Below are positions 39,276-48,331 of a DNA stretch of 64,000 bases, one piece after another. Where the stretch lies: contig CAVWEM010000009.1 in NCBI GenBank assembly GCA_963753955.1, positions 1 through 64,000 of the forward strand, written 5' to 3'. Made by a program: the position numbers and the translations under genes. Within the stretch, counting starts at the first letter, position 1. Each line of letters starts with the position of its first letter. The notes beneath the pieces were generated by a model. It worked only from the letters and a program-made list of their open reading frames with translations, did not search any database and was not told the DNA's origin. The stretch is from Methylumidiphilus sp963753955 (lineage in GTDB: Bacteria > Pseudomonadota > Gammaproteobacteria > Methylococcales > Methylococcaceae).

Positions 39276-39332
39276 TTATTCCCCATACCCCAAATCCTCA
39301 CGATTCTTCAAAATCAACGCATCCAAAGCCGA
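39276..39332 (-). pseudogene. Third copy of the hsdM 3' end (short)
   Basis: Encodes ALDALILKNREDLGYGE and a stop on the minus strand, homologous to the end of hsdM (ALDAVILQNLERLGYGEA). Only about 18 codons remain. Confidence 0.8.
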
Positions 39333-39364
39333 ACAGTACCGACAGGCAAGCCAGCGCCGGGAGG

Positions 39365-39664
39365 CTATGATGCCGGGTGGTGTTCAAGCCATTCCCTCAA
39401 CGCTTGGTTGATGCGCGTCTGCCAGCCCCGGCCCCTGGCTTTGAAGGCATCCAGCACGTCGGCATCCAAGCGGATGGCGGTCGGCACTTTGGGCAACGCT
39501 GCCTTGGGACGGCCTTGTTTTTTAGGCTGCAACATTTCAGCAGCCAGCGCCGCGCCCATGATGTCCGGCAGCACTTCGGAGGCGGGCCGGGCGCGGGCGA
39601 AATCCTCCGCCGTCCATTCGGGGTTGTCGTCGTCTAGCAATGCGGGGTTGGGGCGTTTAGCCAT
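39365..39664 (-). CDS. brnA: BrnA-family antitoxin
   Basis: 99 residues. The C-terminal ribbon-helix-helix (TAIRLDADVLDAFKARGRGWQTRINQALREWLEHH) and the N-terminal toxin-binding part are typical of BrnA. The partner BrnT RNase, normally encoded just upstream, is absent; hsdM is there instead. It starts 22 bases after hsdM. Confidence 0.8.
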   Translation of the reverse strand: MAKRPNPALLDDDNPEWTAEDFARARPASEVLPDIMGAALAAEMLQPKKQGRPKAALPKVPTAIRLDADVLDAFKARGRGWQTRINQALREWLEHHPAS

Positions 39665-39686
39665 GGCGTTTTTACCTCTCTCTGAA

Positions 39687-41236
39687 TCATGCTTCCCCGT
39701 ATCCTAAACGCTCAAGGTTTTGCAAAATCACCGCATCCAAAGCCGCCCCGTCGCTGATTTGCTGGCGAAGCGTGGCGGCCAATTCGCCCATGCGTTCGGC
39801 AAAGGCCAGTTCGTCATCGTCGGTTTCCGGGGTTCCGACATAGCGGCCCGGCGTGAGGGCGTAGCCTTGGGCTTCGATGTCCGCCAGCGGCACCGAGCGG
39901 CAAAAGCCGGGTTCGTCGGCATAGCCCCGCCAATCCGTCCAAGCCCGGTATACGTCGCCCATGCGGGTAATGTCGGCTTCGCTGAATTCCTTGCGGGTGC
40001 GGCTGGCCATGAACCCCACCTTGCGGGCATCCATGAACAGCACGTCGCCTTTGCGGGCGGGGTTGGAGCGGGTCTTGTCTTTGGCGAGGAACCACAGGCA
40101 GGCGGGGACTTGGGTATTGAAGAACAGTTGCGTCGGCAGGGCGACAATGCACTCGACGACATCGGCCTTGACCATGGCCCGGCGAATCACGCCTTCATTG
40201 CTTTGGTCGGAGGTGAGCGAACCGTTTGCCAGCACCACGCCTCCCCGCCCTTGCGGGGCGAGATGGTGCAAGATGTGTTGCAGCCAAGCATAGTTGGCAT
40301 TGCCCGCCGGGGCGTGCCGTAAACCCAGCGCCGGTCATCGGCCAGCCTTTCCCCGCCCCAATCGCTGATATTGAACGGCGGATTGGCCAGGACGTAATCC
40401 GCCCGCAAGTCGGGGTGTTGGTCGCGGTGGAAGCTGTCCGAAGGTTCCCGCCCCAGGTCGCATTCCATGCCCCGGATAGCCAGATTCATGGCAACCAGCC
40501 GCCAAGTCGTCGGGTTGGATTCCTGCCCATAAATGGAAATGTCGCCGAACCGCCCGCCGTGGGCTTCGACAAACTTTTCCGACTGGACGAACATGCCGCC
40601 GGAACCGCAACACGGGTCATAAACCCGCCCTTTGGTCGGTTGGAGGATTTCCACAAGGAGATTGACGACCGAAGCCGGGGTGTAGAACTGCCCGCCCTTC
40701 TTGCCTTCCGCATTGGCGAACTGGCCGAGGAAATATTCGTAAACCTCCCCCAGCACATCGCGGGCATGGTCGCCCGCATTGAAGCCGATTTGCGCCACCA
40801 AATCGACCAACTCCCCAAGCCTTCCCGCGTCCAATCGGGCGCTGGCAAACCGCTTGTCCAACACCCCGCGCAGGCGCGGGTTTTCCCGTTCAATCACGGC
40901 AAGGGCATCGTCAATAATCACCCCGATGGCCGCTTGCTTGGCCTGGGCGCGTAGGGTTTCCCAGCGGGCTTGCTGCGGCACCCAAAACACGCGGGCTTGG
41001 GTGTAATAGTCCTTGTCTTCCAACGCGGCGGGGCGGTCTTGCGGGTCGCCAATGAAAAATTCATCGTCCGGCTTGGCAAACCGCTGTTCCAGTTCGGCCC
41101 GTTGTTCGGTGAAGGCGTCAGAAATGTATTTGAGGAAGACCAGCCCCAAAACCAGATGCTTGTATTCCGCCGCGTCCATGTTGGAGCGGAGCTTGTCCGC
41201 CGTCGCCCATAAAGTCTTCTTCAATTCGTTATTCAT
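39687..41236 (-). CDS. hsdM: Type I methyltransferase subunit M, one-base frameshift
   Basis: About 516 residues when corrected. The N-terminal helical domain (LWATADKLRSNMDAAEYKHLVLGLVFLKYISDAF) is followed by AdoMet motif I DPCCGSGGMF and catalytic NPPF in VLANPPFNISDWGG. The frame breaks in the G4 run at 40309-40312 (CCCC on the coding strand): one more C restores TPPAGNANYAWLQHI and the C-terminal part (GGVVLANGSLTSDQS to RLGYGEA). Read literally, the protein would end early. Since hsdR and hsdS are intact, sequence error or phase-variable loss are both possible. Confidence 0.9.
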
Positions 41237-41343
41237 TCAACGGCTGTTTTTGTCGGGTGTGGCTTCCGCTGGGCGCGGGGCATGGGGAGGGCGGGCTTCA
41301 AAAAAGACCCGGCGGAACGGGGCAATGCGCGGAAGCAACGGAA

Positions 41344-41559
41344 TCAGGCGGCGGGCCGGGAAGTTTTGGCTTTGCGGATGGCCGCATGGAAATCTTTTCC
41401 GATTTTTCCCCAATCGGAACGAAGGGCGGAAAGATCGTCTGCGGGAGGCCGGACACGGCGGGCAACGGGGCGATGAAGCCCGGCCCCGGCCATGCCTTCC
41501 CAAAAGGCAGACCAAAACCGTGAGGCGGATTTATCCGGCGCGGCGTTAAAAGTGGACAT
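41344..41559 (-). CDS. Small hypothetical protein upstream of hsdM (71 aa)
   Basis: MSTFNAAPDKSASRFWSAFWEGMAG, then SDWGKIGKDFHAAIRKAK. The DWxKxGxDxxxAI ending is reminiscent of small prophage-associated proteins, but I cannot assign a function. It ends 107 bases before the hsdM start, on the same strand. Confidence 0.5.
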   Translation of the reverse strand: MSTFNAAPDKSASRFWSAFWEGMAGAGLHRPVARRVRPPADDLSALRSDWGKIGKDFHAAIRKAKTSRPAA

Positions 41560-41742
41560 GCTTAAACCCTCCAAAATGGCGGAAGCAAGAAATAGGGCAG
41601 GGTTTAGTTTAACACGGCTTCACGGGGGTTTATGAAGCTTTACGCGACGCAACGGGCGGCAAGTGAACCTCCGCCACTGTCCGGCCTAGCCACCTCACCC
41701 GACCCGGCCAACCCTGAAGCCCTGCCCATCTTGTTCCAAGGT

Positions 41743-41762
41743 GTAACCCCGGCGTAACCCCG
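41743..41762. promoter_or_regulatory. Candidate integrase arm-type site, right end of younger island
   Basis: GTAACCCCGGCGTAACCCCG, identical to the 20-mer at 26649-26668 near the other island end, 45 bases from the tRNA-proximal att copy. Confidence 0.55.
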
Positions 41763-41767
41763 GCAGA

Positions 41768-41799
41768 AATAAAAAAGGCTTACATTGCTGTAAGCCTTT
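41768..41799 (-). terminator. Rho-independent terminator of tRNA-Ala, island-borne
   Basis: On the minus strand, AAAGGCTTACA-GCAA-TGTAAGCCTTTTTTATTT, a strong hairpin with a T run starting a few bases after the tRNA CCA. It lies on the island side of the att core, so the incoming island supplied the terminator. Confidence 0.85.
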
Positions 41800-41807
41800 G
41801 AATTTAT

Positions 41808-41883
<76 letters not shown>

Positions 41884-42167
41884 GTATTTGCGGAAACCTT
41901 AGCCTTGTCCTAGGGGCGAGGCTGCTAGTGTTCACAAAATATACCGCTTTCCGCGAATTTTTTCAAGCTTGATGGCGAGGTTTTCCCTGTTTGCGGGTTT
42001 TGCGCCCTCCCTTTTGCGCCAAGCTTTCGCTATCATGTCATGGCAAGCGCGGGTTTGCGGGAACCGGATCGCCCGAACTAGACAGGGAGTGGGGCAAACC
42101 GGCTAACAATTTGATGCGCATAGGATTATCCGCCCCCATCCATTCGGCAACGGAGAAAAGACATACC

Positions 42168-42689
42168 ATGAGTCGCGGCACAGTCAATAAAGTCATCCTG
42201 ATCGGCAACCTCGGGCAGGATCCGGAGGTTCGTTATTCACCCAACGGCGAGGCCTGGGCAAACATCAGTGTCGCCACCACCGAAAGCTGGAAGGACAAGA
42301 ACACCGGCCAGCCTGTGGATCGCACCGAATGGAACCGGGTGGTGCTTTACCGACGTCTGGCGGAGATCGCAGGCGAATATCTGAAGAAGGGCGCCAAGGT
42401 GTACATCGAGGGCAGGCTTCAGACCCGGCAATGGGAGAAGGACGGTGTCAAGCATTACACCACTGAAATCATTGGCAACGAGCTGACGATGCTTGATCGT
42501 GCGGGCGAAGCGTCCGGCGGCGCACCCCGCTCCGGCGGCTATGCCGCCCCAGCTTCGCCTCCGTCTGCCCCTTCCGCCCGTGGTGGCCAAGACCGCTACG
42601 GCGCGCCGCCGGAACCCGCCCGCCAGCATCCCGACCCGGCCTTCAGCCGGGGCTCGGACGATGGTTTCGACGACGATATTCCGTTCTGA
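42168..42689 (+). CDS. ssb: Single-stranded DNA-binding protein
   Basis: 173 residues: OB-fold core (VNKVILIGNLGQDPEVRYSPNGEAWANISVAT to TTEIIGNELTMLD), a Gly/Pro/Ala/Gln linker and the acidic tip DDDIPF that binds partner proteins such as PriA, RecO and Exo I. GGAG lies 12 bases ahead of the ATG. An upstream in-frame ATG would add a poor extension. Stands alone just beyond the tRNA, in core genome. Confidence 0.96.
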   Translation: MSRGTVNKVILIGNLGQDPEVRYSPNGEAWANISVATTESWKDKNTGQPVDRTEWNRVVLYRRLAEIAGEYLKKGAKVYIEGRLQTRQWEKDGVKHYTTEIIGNELTMLDRAGEASGGAPRSGGYAAPASPPSAPSARGGQDRYGAPPEPARQHPDPAFSRGSDDGFDDDIPF

Positions 42690-42750
42690 CGAGCCATGGG
42701 CGCAAAGGCCCTCACCCTAACCCTAATCCTCTCCCGCAGGGAGAGGGTAT

Positions 42751-43500
42751 TCAAAGCAATGCGCGAATCTCGGGATGCCCGGCAATCAAATGGTTGCGGA
42801 AGGCTTCGACTATGGCCTCGTCGTCCCGCTCGGCGCGGGGAATATCGACGATAAGCTCATGCAGCACGGCAGCAGGCGGGCCGCTGAGGAAAACCAGCCG
42901 GTCGGCCAGGGCGATGGCCTCGCGCAAGTCGTGGGTGACGAACAGCACAGTGTGGGGCCGATCCTGCCAGACCCGGACGAGCAACTGGCGGATGCGCCGG
43001 GCGGTGGGCGCGTCCAGCGAAACGAAAGGCTCGTCCATCAACAGCAGCGTGGGGCGTATGGCGAAAGCTCGCACCAGGGCGACCCGGCGGGCCATCCCGC
43101 CGGATAATTTCTGCGGATACTGGCTTTGCCATTGGGCCAGATCCATCACGTCCAGCAGATGGTCCACATCCTCGCCATCCTCCCCCGCAGGCAAGGCTAG
43201 ATCGATGTTCTCGCGCACCGTGCGCCAAGGCAGCAGACGCGGATTCTGGAACACGTAGCCGATGCGCGGAGTGCCTTCGCCTGCGTCCGTCGCTATCCTG
43301 CCCTCGAATTGCCTGTCCAATCCACTGATGATGTTCAACAAAGTCGTCTTGCCGCAGCCGGATGGCCCGACCAGGCAGACGAACTCCCCGGCGGACAGTT
43401 CGATGCGCAGGTTCCATATCGCCACATGCTCCCTGTGACCGTGCCGGGCCGGATAGGCTTTCTTGCGGATGTCGATCTCGATGCGGTTCATCGCCGCCAT
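42751..43500 (-). CDS. ABC transporter ATPase, nitrate/sulfonate/taurine type
   Basis: 249 residues. Walker A GPSGCGKTT at 45-53, signature LSGGMARRVALVR near 135, Walker B LLLMDEPFVSLD near 158, and the switch His in VTHDL. Belongs to the SsuB/TauB/NrtD group. It overlaps the permease by 13 bases. No periplasmic binding protein is encoded here, so the substrate cannot be named. Confidence 0.9.
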   Translation of the reverse strand: MAAMNRIEIDIRKKAYPARHGHREHVAIWNLRIELSAGEFVCLVGPSGCGKTTLLNIISGLDRQFEGRIATDAGEGTPRIGYVFQNPRLLPWRTVRENIDLALPAGEDGEDVDHLLDVMDLAQWQSQYPQKLSGGMARRVALVRAFAIRPTLLLMDEPFVSLDAPTARRIRQLLVRVWQDRPHTVLFVTHDLREAIALADRLVFLSGPPAAVLHELIVDIPRAERDDEAIVEAFRNHLIAGHPEIRALL

Positions 43501-44231
43501 CTCCTGGCGTGGCGATCCAAGGGTTTTAACAGCAAAGACTCGATCACTTGGATCACCGCGACGAAGGCGATGGTGTAGGCCATGATGCCTGCGACATTGA
43601 ACAGTTGGAAAAACAGGTGCAATTGGTAGCCCATGCCATTACTGCGCCCTAGCAACTCGACCACAAGGATGATCTTCCAGATCAAGGCGATGCCGGTGCG
43701 CGCCGCGCCGATCAGGAACGGAAACAGCTGTGGCCAGACCACATGGCGCAGGGCTTTCCAGCGCCCGAAGCGGTAAGCCTGGGCCATCTCCGACAAATCC
43801 CGATCCAGCGCCCGCGCCCCTTCACGCAGGGTCACCACCACATTGGGCAATTTGTTGACCACAACGGCAGTGATGGCGGCGACCTCGCCCAGCCCGAACC
43901 AGACATAACACAGGATGATCGTCACCAAGGCCGGCACATTCAGAAAAATCACCAGCCAGTTGTCGAAAAAGCGATCCAGCCGCTCGTGCTGGCCTAGAAA
44001 AATGCCGATGCCCGCGCCCAGGCTCATCGCCAACACAAAACTCACCGCCAACCGCGCCAGCGTGGCCCCCAGATGGTAAGGCAATCGGCCGGAGACAGTT
44101 TCCTCATACAGCACACGGAACACGGCCAAAGGCTCAGGCAACGCCGCCGAGGCCAGCAGCGTGGCCAGACCTTGCCAAAGCGCCAGGAACAGCAGCGCGG
44201 AAACGATGGGATGTTGGAGGGCGGAACGCAT
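43488..44231 (-). CDS. ABC transporter permease, SsuC/TauC type
   Basis: 247 residues, six predicted membrane segments and the ABC-interaction loop EGARALDRDLSEMAQAYRFGRWKALRHVVWPQLFPFLIGAARTG with the EAA-type Gly. Starts 14 bases after rnfH. Together with the ATPase it makes an importer lacking its binding protein. Confidence 0.88.
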   Translation of the reverse strand: MRSALQHPIVSALLFLALWQGLATLLASAALPEPLAVFRVLYEETVSGRLPYHLGATLARLAVSFVLAMSLGAGIGIFLGQHERLDRFFDNWLVIFLNVPALVTIILCYVWFGLGEVAAITAVVVNKLPNVVVTLREGARALDRDLSEMAQAYRFGRWKALRHVVWPQLFPFLIGAARTGIALIWKIILVVELLGRSNGMGYQLHLFFQLFNVAGIMAYTIAFVAVIQVIESLLLKPLDRHARRWRR

Positions 44232-44245
44232 CGGTCATCCAGGGA

Positions 44246-44515
44246 TCAACGTTTCGCCGCCCGGCTACGCCGGGCTTCTTTGGGGTCGGCGATGAGCGGG
44301 CGGTAGATTTCCACGCGGTCGCCTTCGCGCAAAATTTGGTTTAAGCCGCAAAGCTTGCTGAAGATGCCCACCTTGTTTTGTCCCAGGTCGATTTCTGGGA
44401 AGCGGCCCAACAGCTCGGATTGGCGGATCGCGTCTTCCACGGTGGTTTCCGCGCCGACTTCCAAGCCCACGATCACTTGCTCCGTGGGCTTGGCATAGGC
44501 GACTTCAATCCGCAT
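44246..44515 (-). CDS. rnfH: RnfH family ubiquitin-fold protein
   Basis: 89 residues from the ATG at 44515 (MRIEVAYAKPTEQVIVGLEV), with IFSKLCGL and DRVEIYRPLIADPKEARRSRA, the conserved end of RnfH. It overlaps ratA by 11 bases, as in most gammaproteobacteria. Its exact role is not settled. Confidence 0.92.
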   Translation of the reverse strand: MRIEVAYAKPTEQVIVGLEVGAETTVEDAIRQSELLGRFPEIDLGQNKVGIFSKLCGLNQILREGDRVEIYRPLIADPKEARRSRAAKR

Positions 44516-44960
44516 CGTCTTGGTGGTGGTAGCTGTAGAGGTCTTTGGCGCGGTCGCAGAAGGCACCGACCATGGTCTCACAGATTTGGTTGAACAACGC
44601 GCCGAAGGCTAGGTTGGCGAGCTTGCCGGACATCTCGAATTGCAAGTCCAGGCTGATTTTGCTGGCATCCTCCCGCAGCGGGGTGAACGCCCACACGCCT
44701 TCCAAATGGGCGAACGGGCCTTCCAGCAGGCTGAGGCGGATTTCCTGCGGAGCCAGGAGCGTGTTGCGGGTGGCGAAGGATTTGTGGAAGCCGGCCCTGG
44801 ATATTTCCAACTCGGCGTCCACCATGTCGCCCGAGCGGCGAAGGATGCGGCTGGCGCTGCACCAAGGCAGGAATTTCGGGTAGGACTCGACATCCTCAAC
44901 GAGGTCGTACATCAAATGCGCGGGGAAGCGCACCAATGCGCTTTTGCTCACGTGGGTCAT
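44505..44960 (-). CDS. ratA: RatA-type ribosome association toxin / START-domain protein
   Basis: 151 residues. The START/SRPBCC fold is seen in LMYDLVEDVESYPKFLPWC, GPFAHLEGVWAFTPL and FNQICETMVGAFCDRAKDLY. Homologues bind 50S subunits (RatA) or coenzyme Q (Coq10). Start at 44960 chosen because the family begins MxxVxxSALVxFP. It lies just downstream of the symporter. Confidence 0.92.
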   Translation of the reverse strand: MTHVSKSALVRFPAHLMYDLVEDVESYPKFLPWCSASRILRRSGDMVDAELEISRAGFHKSFATRNTLLAPQEIRLSLLEGPFAHLEGVWAFTPLREDASKISLDLQFEMSGKLANLAFGALFNQICETMVGAFCDRAKDLYSYHHQDDAD

Positions 44961-44961
44961 G

Positions 44962-46315
44962 TCAAAGCAGCCCCAGTGCGTCGAGGAACACCAAGCCCAC
45001 GCCAACCGGGGCGACATAGCGGACTAGAATGCGCCAGGCGTGGTAATGGCGCGGATCTTCCATCGCCAGTTCGGCTTCGCTGTTATCACGGCTCATGATC
45101 CAACCGGCGAAGACGGCAATCAGCACACCGCCAACAGGCAGCATGATTTGCGCGGTGAGCGTGTCCACCAGTTCAAAAAAATTCTTGCCGAACAGCCTCA
45201 GATCGGCCCAGATATTGAAGGAAAACGCCGTGCCCAGGCCCAGCACCCAGCAAGCCACGCCGCTGTAGAGACAGGCCTGGCCCCGGCTCATTTTTTCGGA
45301 AAGGAAGGCCACCGCCGGTTCGATAAGGGCGACGGCGGAAGTGATCGCGGCGAAGAACACCAGGATGAAGAACACCATGCCGAACAACCAACCGGCCGGC
45401 ATCTGGCCGAAGGCGATGGGCAGGGTCTCGAAAATCAAGCCCGGCCCCATGGACGGCGTCAGGCCGTTGGCGAAGACCAGGGGGAAGATCGCCAGCCCAG
45501 CCAGTAGGGCGACCAGCGTGTCGGCGGCGACGACAAAGACGCTGGAGCGGCCAATGGAGATGCCTGCCGGCAAATACGAGCCGTAGGCCATGATCGAACC
45601 CATGCCCAGCCCCAAGGAAAAGAAGGCTTGGCCCAAGGCCACCAGCACACCCGTCCCGGTCAGTTTGCTAAAGTCTGGGCTGAACAAGAAGGCGAAGCCT
45701 TGGCCGAAGCCGCCGGAATTCATCGCGTACAGATCCAGCATGAGCAGCATGGTCAGCAAGGCCGGCATCATATAGCGGGAGAGCCGTTCCAAGCCGCTGC
45801 TGACGCCCTTGCGGACGACGAACATCGTCGCCGCCATGAAGAAGGTGTGCCAGATCCCAAGAAACTCGGGGGAATCTTTGAAGGCGTTGAACAGGCGCGT
45901 CGCCCCGGCGGCGTCGATCTTTTCAAACAAGGCGCTGTTGATCTTGAAGATGTAGGACATCGCCCAGCCGGCGATGACGCTGTAATAGGACAAGATCAAA
46001 AAGCCGGCGACGACGCCCAGCCAGCCGACAAAGCGCCAGTACGGGCTGGCCTTGGCTTCCTCGGCCAGGATGCGCATGGTGTTGACCGGGCTGCGCTTGC
46101 CGCGCCAGGCCCAGCATGGTTTCGGCGACCATGATTGGGATGCCGATGGCCACCGCGCAGAGCAGGTAGACCAGCACGAAAGCCCCGCCGCCGTTCTCGC
46201 CGGCCAGGTAAGGGAATTTCCAGATGTTGCCCAGGCCGATGGCCGAGCCGCTCGCCGCCAGGATGAAGGCCAGGCGCGAAGACCATTGTGCGTGGACGTA
46301 AGTTTGTTCGGTCAT
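44962..46315 (-). CDS. Sodium:neurotransmitter symporter (NSS/SNF) family transporter, frameshifted
   Basis: About 450 residues when repaired. TM1 holds the NSS signature SRLAFILAASGSAIGLGNIWKFPYL with the Na+ site. The first frame ends after VAETMLG; from about 46101-46113 the remainder is in the +1 frame (RGKRSPVNTMRILAEEAKASPYWRFVGWLG to LGLL). One extra base accounts for it. Bacterial relatives carry amino acids such as tryptophan, leucine or tyrosine. It sits between smpB (divergent) and ratA, genes that are normally adjacent. Confidence 0.88.
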
Positions 46316-46423
46316 GTTTTCCCCTGGGTTGGTTTTCGGTTGGGCGGACATTTTAGCCACGCGATTGATTCACGATGCGGTAAAATAACAAAATTCCCCC
46401 CACTCGTCAGGCAAAAACGGCAC

Positions 46424-46903
46424 ATGGCAGCCAAGAAGAAAAAATCAACGCATGGCGAATCGACCATTGCCCTCAATCGCCAAGCGACCCATGATTATTT
46501 CATAGAAGAACGCTTCGAGGCTGGCTTGGTGCTGATGGGGTGGGAAGTGAAAAGCCTGCGGGCTGGCAAGCTCCAGCTCAAGGAGAGCTATGTGGTTCTG
46601 AAGAATGGCGAAGCTTGGCTGCTGGGTGCGCATATCTCGGCGCTGATGTCCGCCTCCACCCATGTGATCGCCAACCCCACCCGCACCCGCAAGCTGTTGC
46701 TGCACGGCCATGAACTGGCCAAGCTCATCGGTTCGGTCGAGCGCAAAGGCTACACCCTCATCCCGCTGGCGATGTATTGGAGCAAGGGCCGGGCGAAGCT
46801 GGAAATTGGCCTGGCCAAGGGCAAGCAGCTCCACGACAAGCGCGCCACGGAAAAAGACCGCGACTGGCAACGTGAAAAGCAGCGGGTGATGAAGGATCGT
46901 TAG
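46424..46903 (+). CDS. smpB: SsrA-binding protein
   Basis: 159 residues. Typical opening MAAKKKKSTHGESTIALNRQATHDYFIEERFEAGLVL, the core GWEVKSLRAGKLQLKESYV and the basic tail DKRATEKDRDWQREKQRVMKDR. Binds tmRNA for trans-translation of stalled ribosomes. The ssrA RNA gene is not in this window. Confidence 0.97.
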   Translation: MAAKKKKSTHGESTIALNRQATHDYFIEERFEAGLVLMGWEVKSLRAGKLQLKESYVVLKNGEAWLLGAHISALMSASTHVIANPTRTRKLLLHGHELAKLIGSVERKGYTLIPLAMYWSKGRAKLEIGLAKGKQLHDKRATEKDRDWQREKQRVMKDR

Positions 46904-46923
46904 ACCGATGGAGAAGGGATTCT

Positions 46924-46983
46924 GGAGCGCAAGGCTTGCCTTGCCAGGGTTTGCGGATAGGGGCAAGGCAGGCCTTGCGTTCC
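46924..46983. repeat. Inverted repeat after smpB
   Basis: Arms of about 22 bp, GGAGCGCAAGGCTTGCCTTG and GCAAGGCCTTGCGTTCC-like (46924-46945, 46962-46983) with two mismatches. No T run, so more likely a dispersed palindrome than an intrinsic terminator. Confidence 0.6.
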
Positions 46984-47009
46984 GTAATAAATTTATCAAT
47001 GACATTCCA

Positions 47010-48269
47010 ATGAGTTTTTCCATTATGGTCATGGTTTCCACTTATCTCGGCCGCCCGTTCGGCGGCTTTTTGTTGTCGGCCTTCCTGGTCTTGGGGCTGG
47101 CGCAACGCGCCGAGGCCGGGCCTTATTCCGCTTTGGTGGTCGAGGTGGAATCCGACCGGGTGTTGTACCAGCAGAATCCCGACGAACTGCGCCATCCCGC
47201 CTCGCTCACCAAGATGATGACGCTTTATTTGCTGTTCGAGGCGCTGTCACAAGGGCGATTGAATTTGGATAGCCCGATGGTGGCCTCCGCCTTCGCAGTA
47301 TCCAAACCGCCTTCGCGGCTGGGGCTTAAGGCTGGCGACACGCTGACCGTCGAAGAAGGGATCTTGGGGCTGGTGACACAATCGGCCAACGATGCCGCCA
47401 CGGTGATCGCCGAGACTTTGGGCGGGACGGAAGCCGCCTTCGCCGAGATGATGACGCAAAAGGCGCGGCAACTGGGCATGGGCAGTACGGTTTTCCGCAA
47501 TGCCCAGGGGTTGCCTGACCCGGATCAGTGGACCACGGCCTGGGACATGTACCGGCTGGGCAAGGCGCTGATCAAGAATTTCCCGCAATATTACACATTA
47601 TTCGCCACGGAAAAATTTTGGTTCAACGGCCGTGAATTCCACAACCATAACCATTTGCTAGGCAAATGCGATGGCGTGGACGGCATCAAGACCGGTTTCA
47701 TCAACTCTTCCGGCTTCAATCTCGTCGCTTCGGCCAAGCGCAATGGCACACGCCTGGTCGGCGTGGTGTTCGGTGGCACCACCCATCGCCGCCGCGACGC
47801 CCACATGCGGGAGATATTGGAAGACGGCTTCGCCCAGTTGGAAGGCCGTGAACCTTCCGTCCACATGGCAAGCTTCGATGGTTCGGAATCCAAGGCATTG
47901 CTGCGTAAGCCCTCCGATTTGGCAAAGGAACTGATGCCGCCGGAGAAGCCGGAGCGCCCTGCGCCTATGCAAAAGAAAGCCAAAACCGATATGGCGGAAG
48001 AACGCACCCGCGGACATGGAGGGCAGAAGCCTTCCGAGGAAGTCAGGGTCGGTGTGTTCGCCAAAGAAGACGCTGCGGAACGGCGGTTGGCCGAGGCGCA
48101 CCGGACCGCCCCTTTCGCCTTCCGCCATGCCAAGGGTGCCATCATGTCCCGTATCCATCGGGGCAAAAAGACTTATACCGCCTATTTCCACGGACTCAGC
48201 AAGGAAGAGGCGGCCTTGGCCTGCCAGCTTTTGAAGAAAAAGAAGTTGGAATGCTCGCTTTCAGGTTGA
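47010..48269 (+). CDS. D-alanyl-D-alanine carboxypeptidase (PBP5/6 type) with SPOR domain
   Basis: About 419 residues from the ATG at 47010; earlier ATGs add a tail without a signal sequence. A signal peptide ends near AQRAEAG. Active-site motifs of S11 peptidases: SxxK in PASLTKMM, SxN in TQSANDA, KTG in GIKTGFINSSG. A Lys/Pro-rich linker leads to a SPOR domain (VRVGVFAKEDAAERRL to ALACQLLKKKKLECS) that binds denuded glycan strands at the septum. It trims the terminal D-Ala of peptidoglycan in the periplasm. No PBP5-type amphipathic anchor is seen. Confidence 0.92.
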   Translation: MSFSIMVMVSTYLGRPFGGFLLSAFLVLGLAQRAEAGPYSALVVEVESDRVLYQQNPDELRHPASLTKMMTLYLLFEALSQGRLNLDSPMVASAFAVSKPPSRLGLKAGDTLTVEEGILGLVTQSANDAATVIAETLGGTEAAFAEMMTQKARQLGMGSTVFRNAQGLPDPDQWTTAWDMYRLGKALIKNFPQYYTLFATEKFWFNGREFHNHNHLLGKCDGVDGIKTGFINSSGFNLVASAKRNGTRLVGVVFGGTTHRRRDAHMREILEDGFAQLEGREPSVHMASFDGSESKALLRKPSDLAKELMPPEKPERPAPMQKKAKTDMAEERTRGHGGQKPSEEVRVGVFAKEDAAERRLAEAHRTAPFAFRHAKGAIMSRIHRGKKTYTAYFHGLSKEEAALACQLLKKKKLECSLSG

Positions 48270-48331
48270 GGATTTGCCGTCGAAGCCCTAGCCCGCCCTG
48301 CTGTATCATGTAGGCCAAAATCTTGAGGCGC

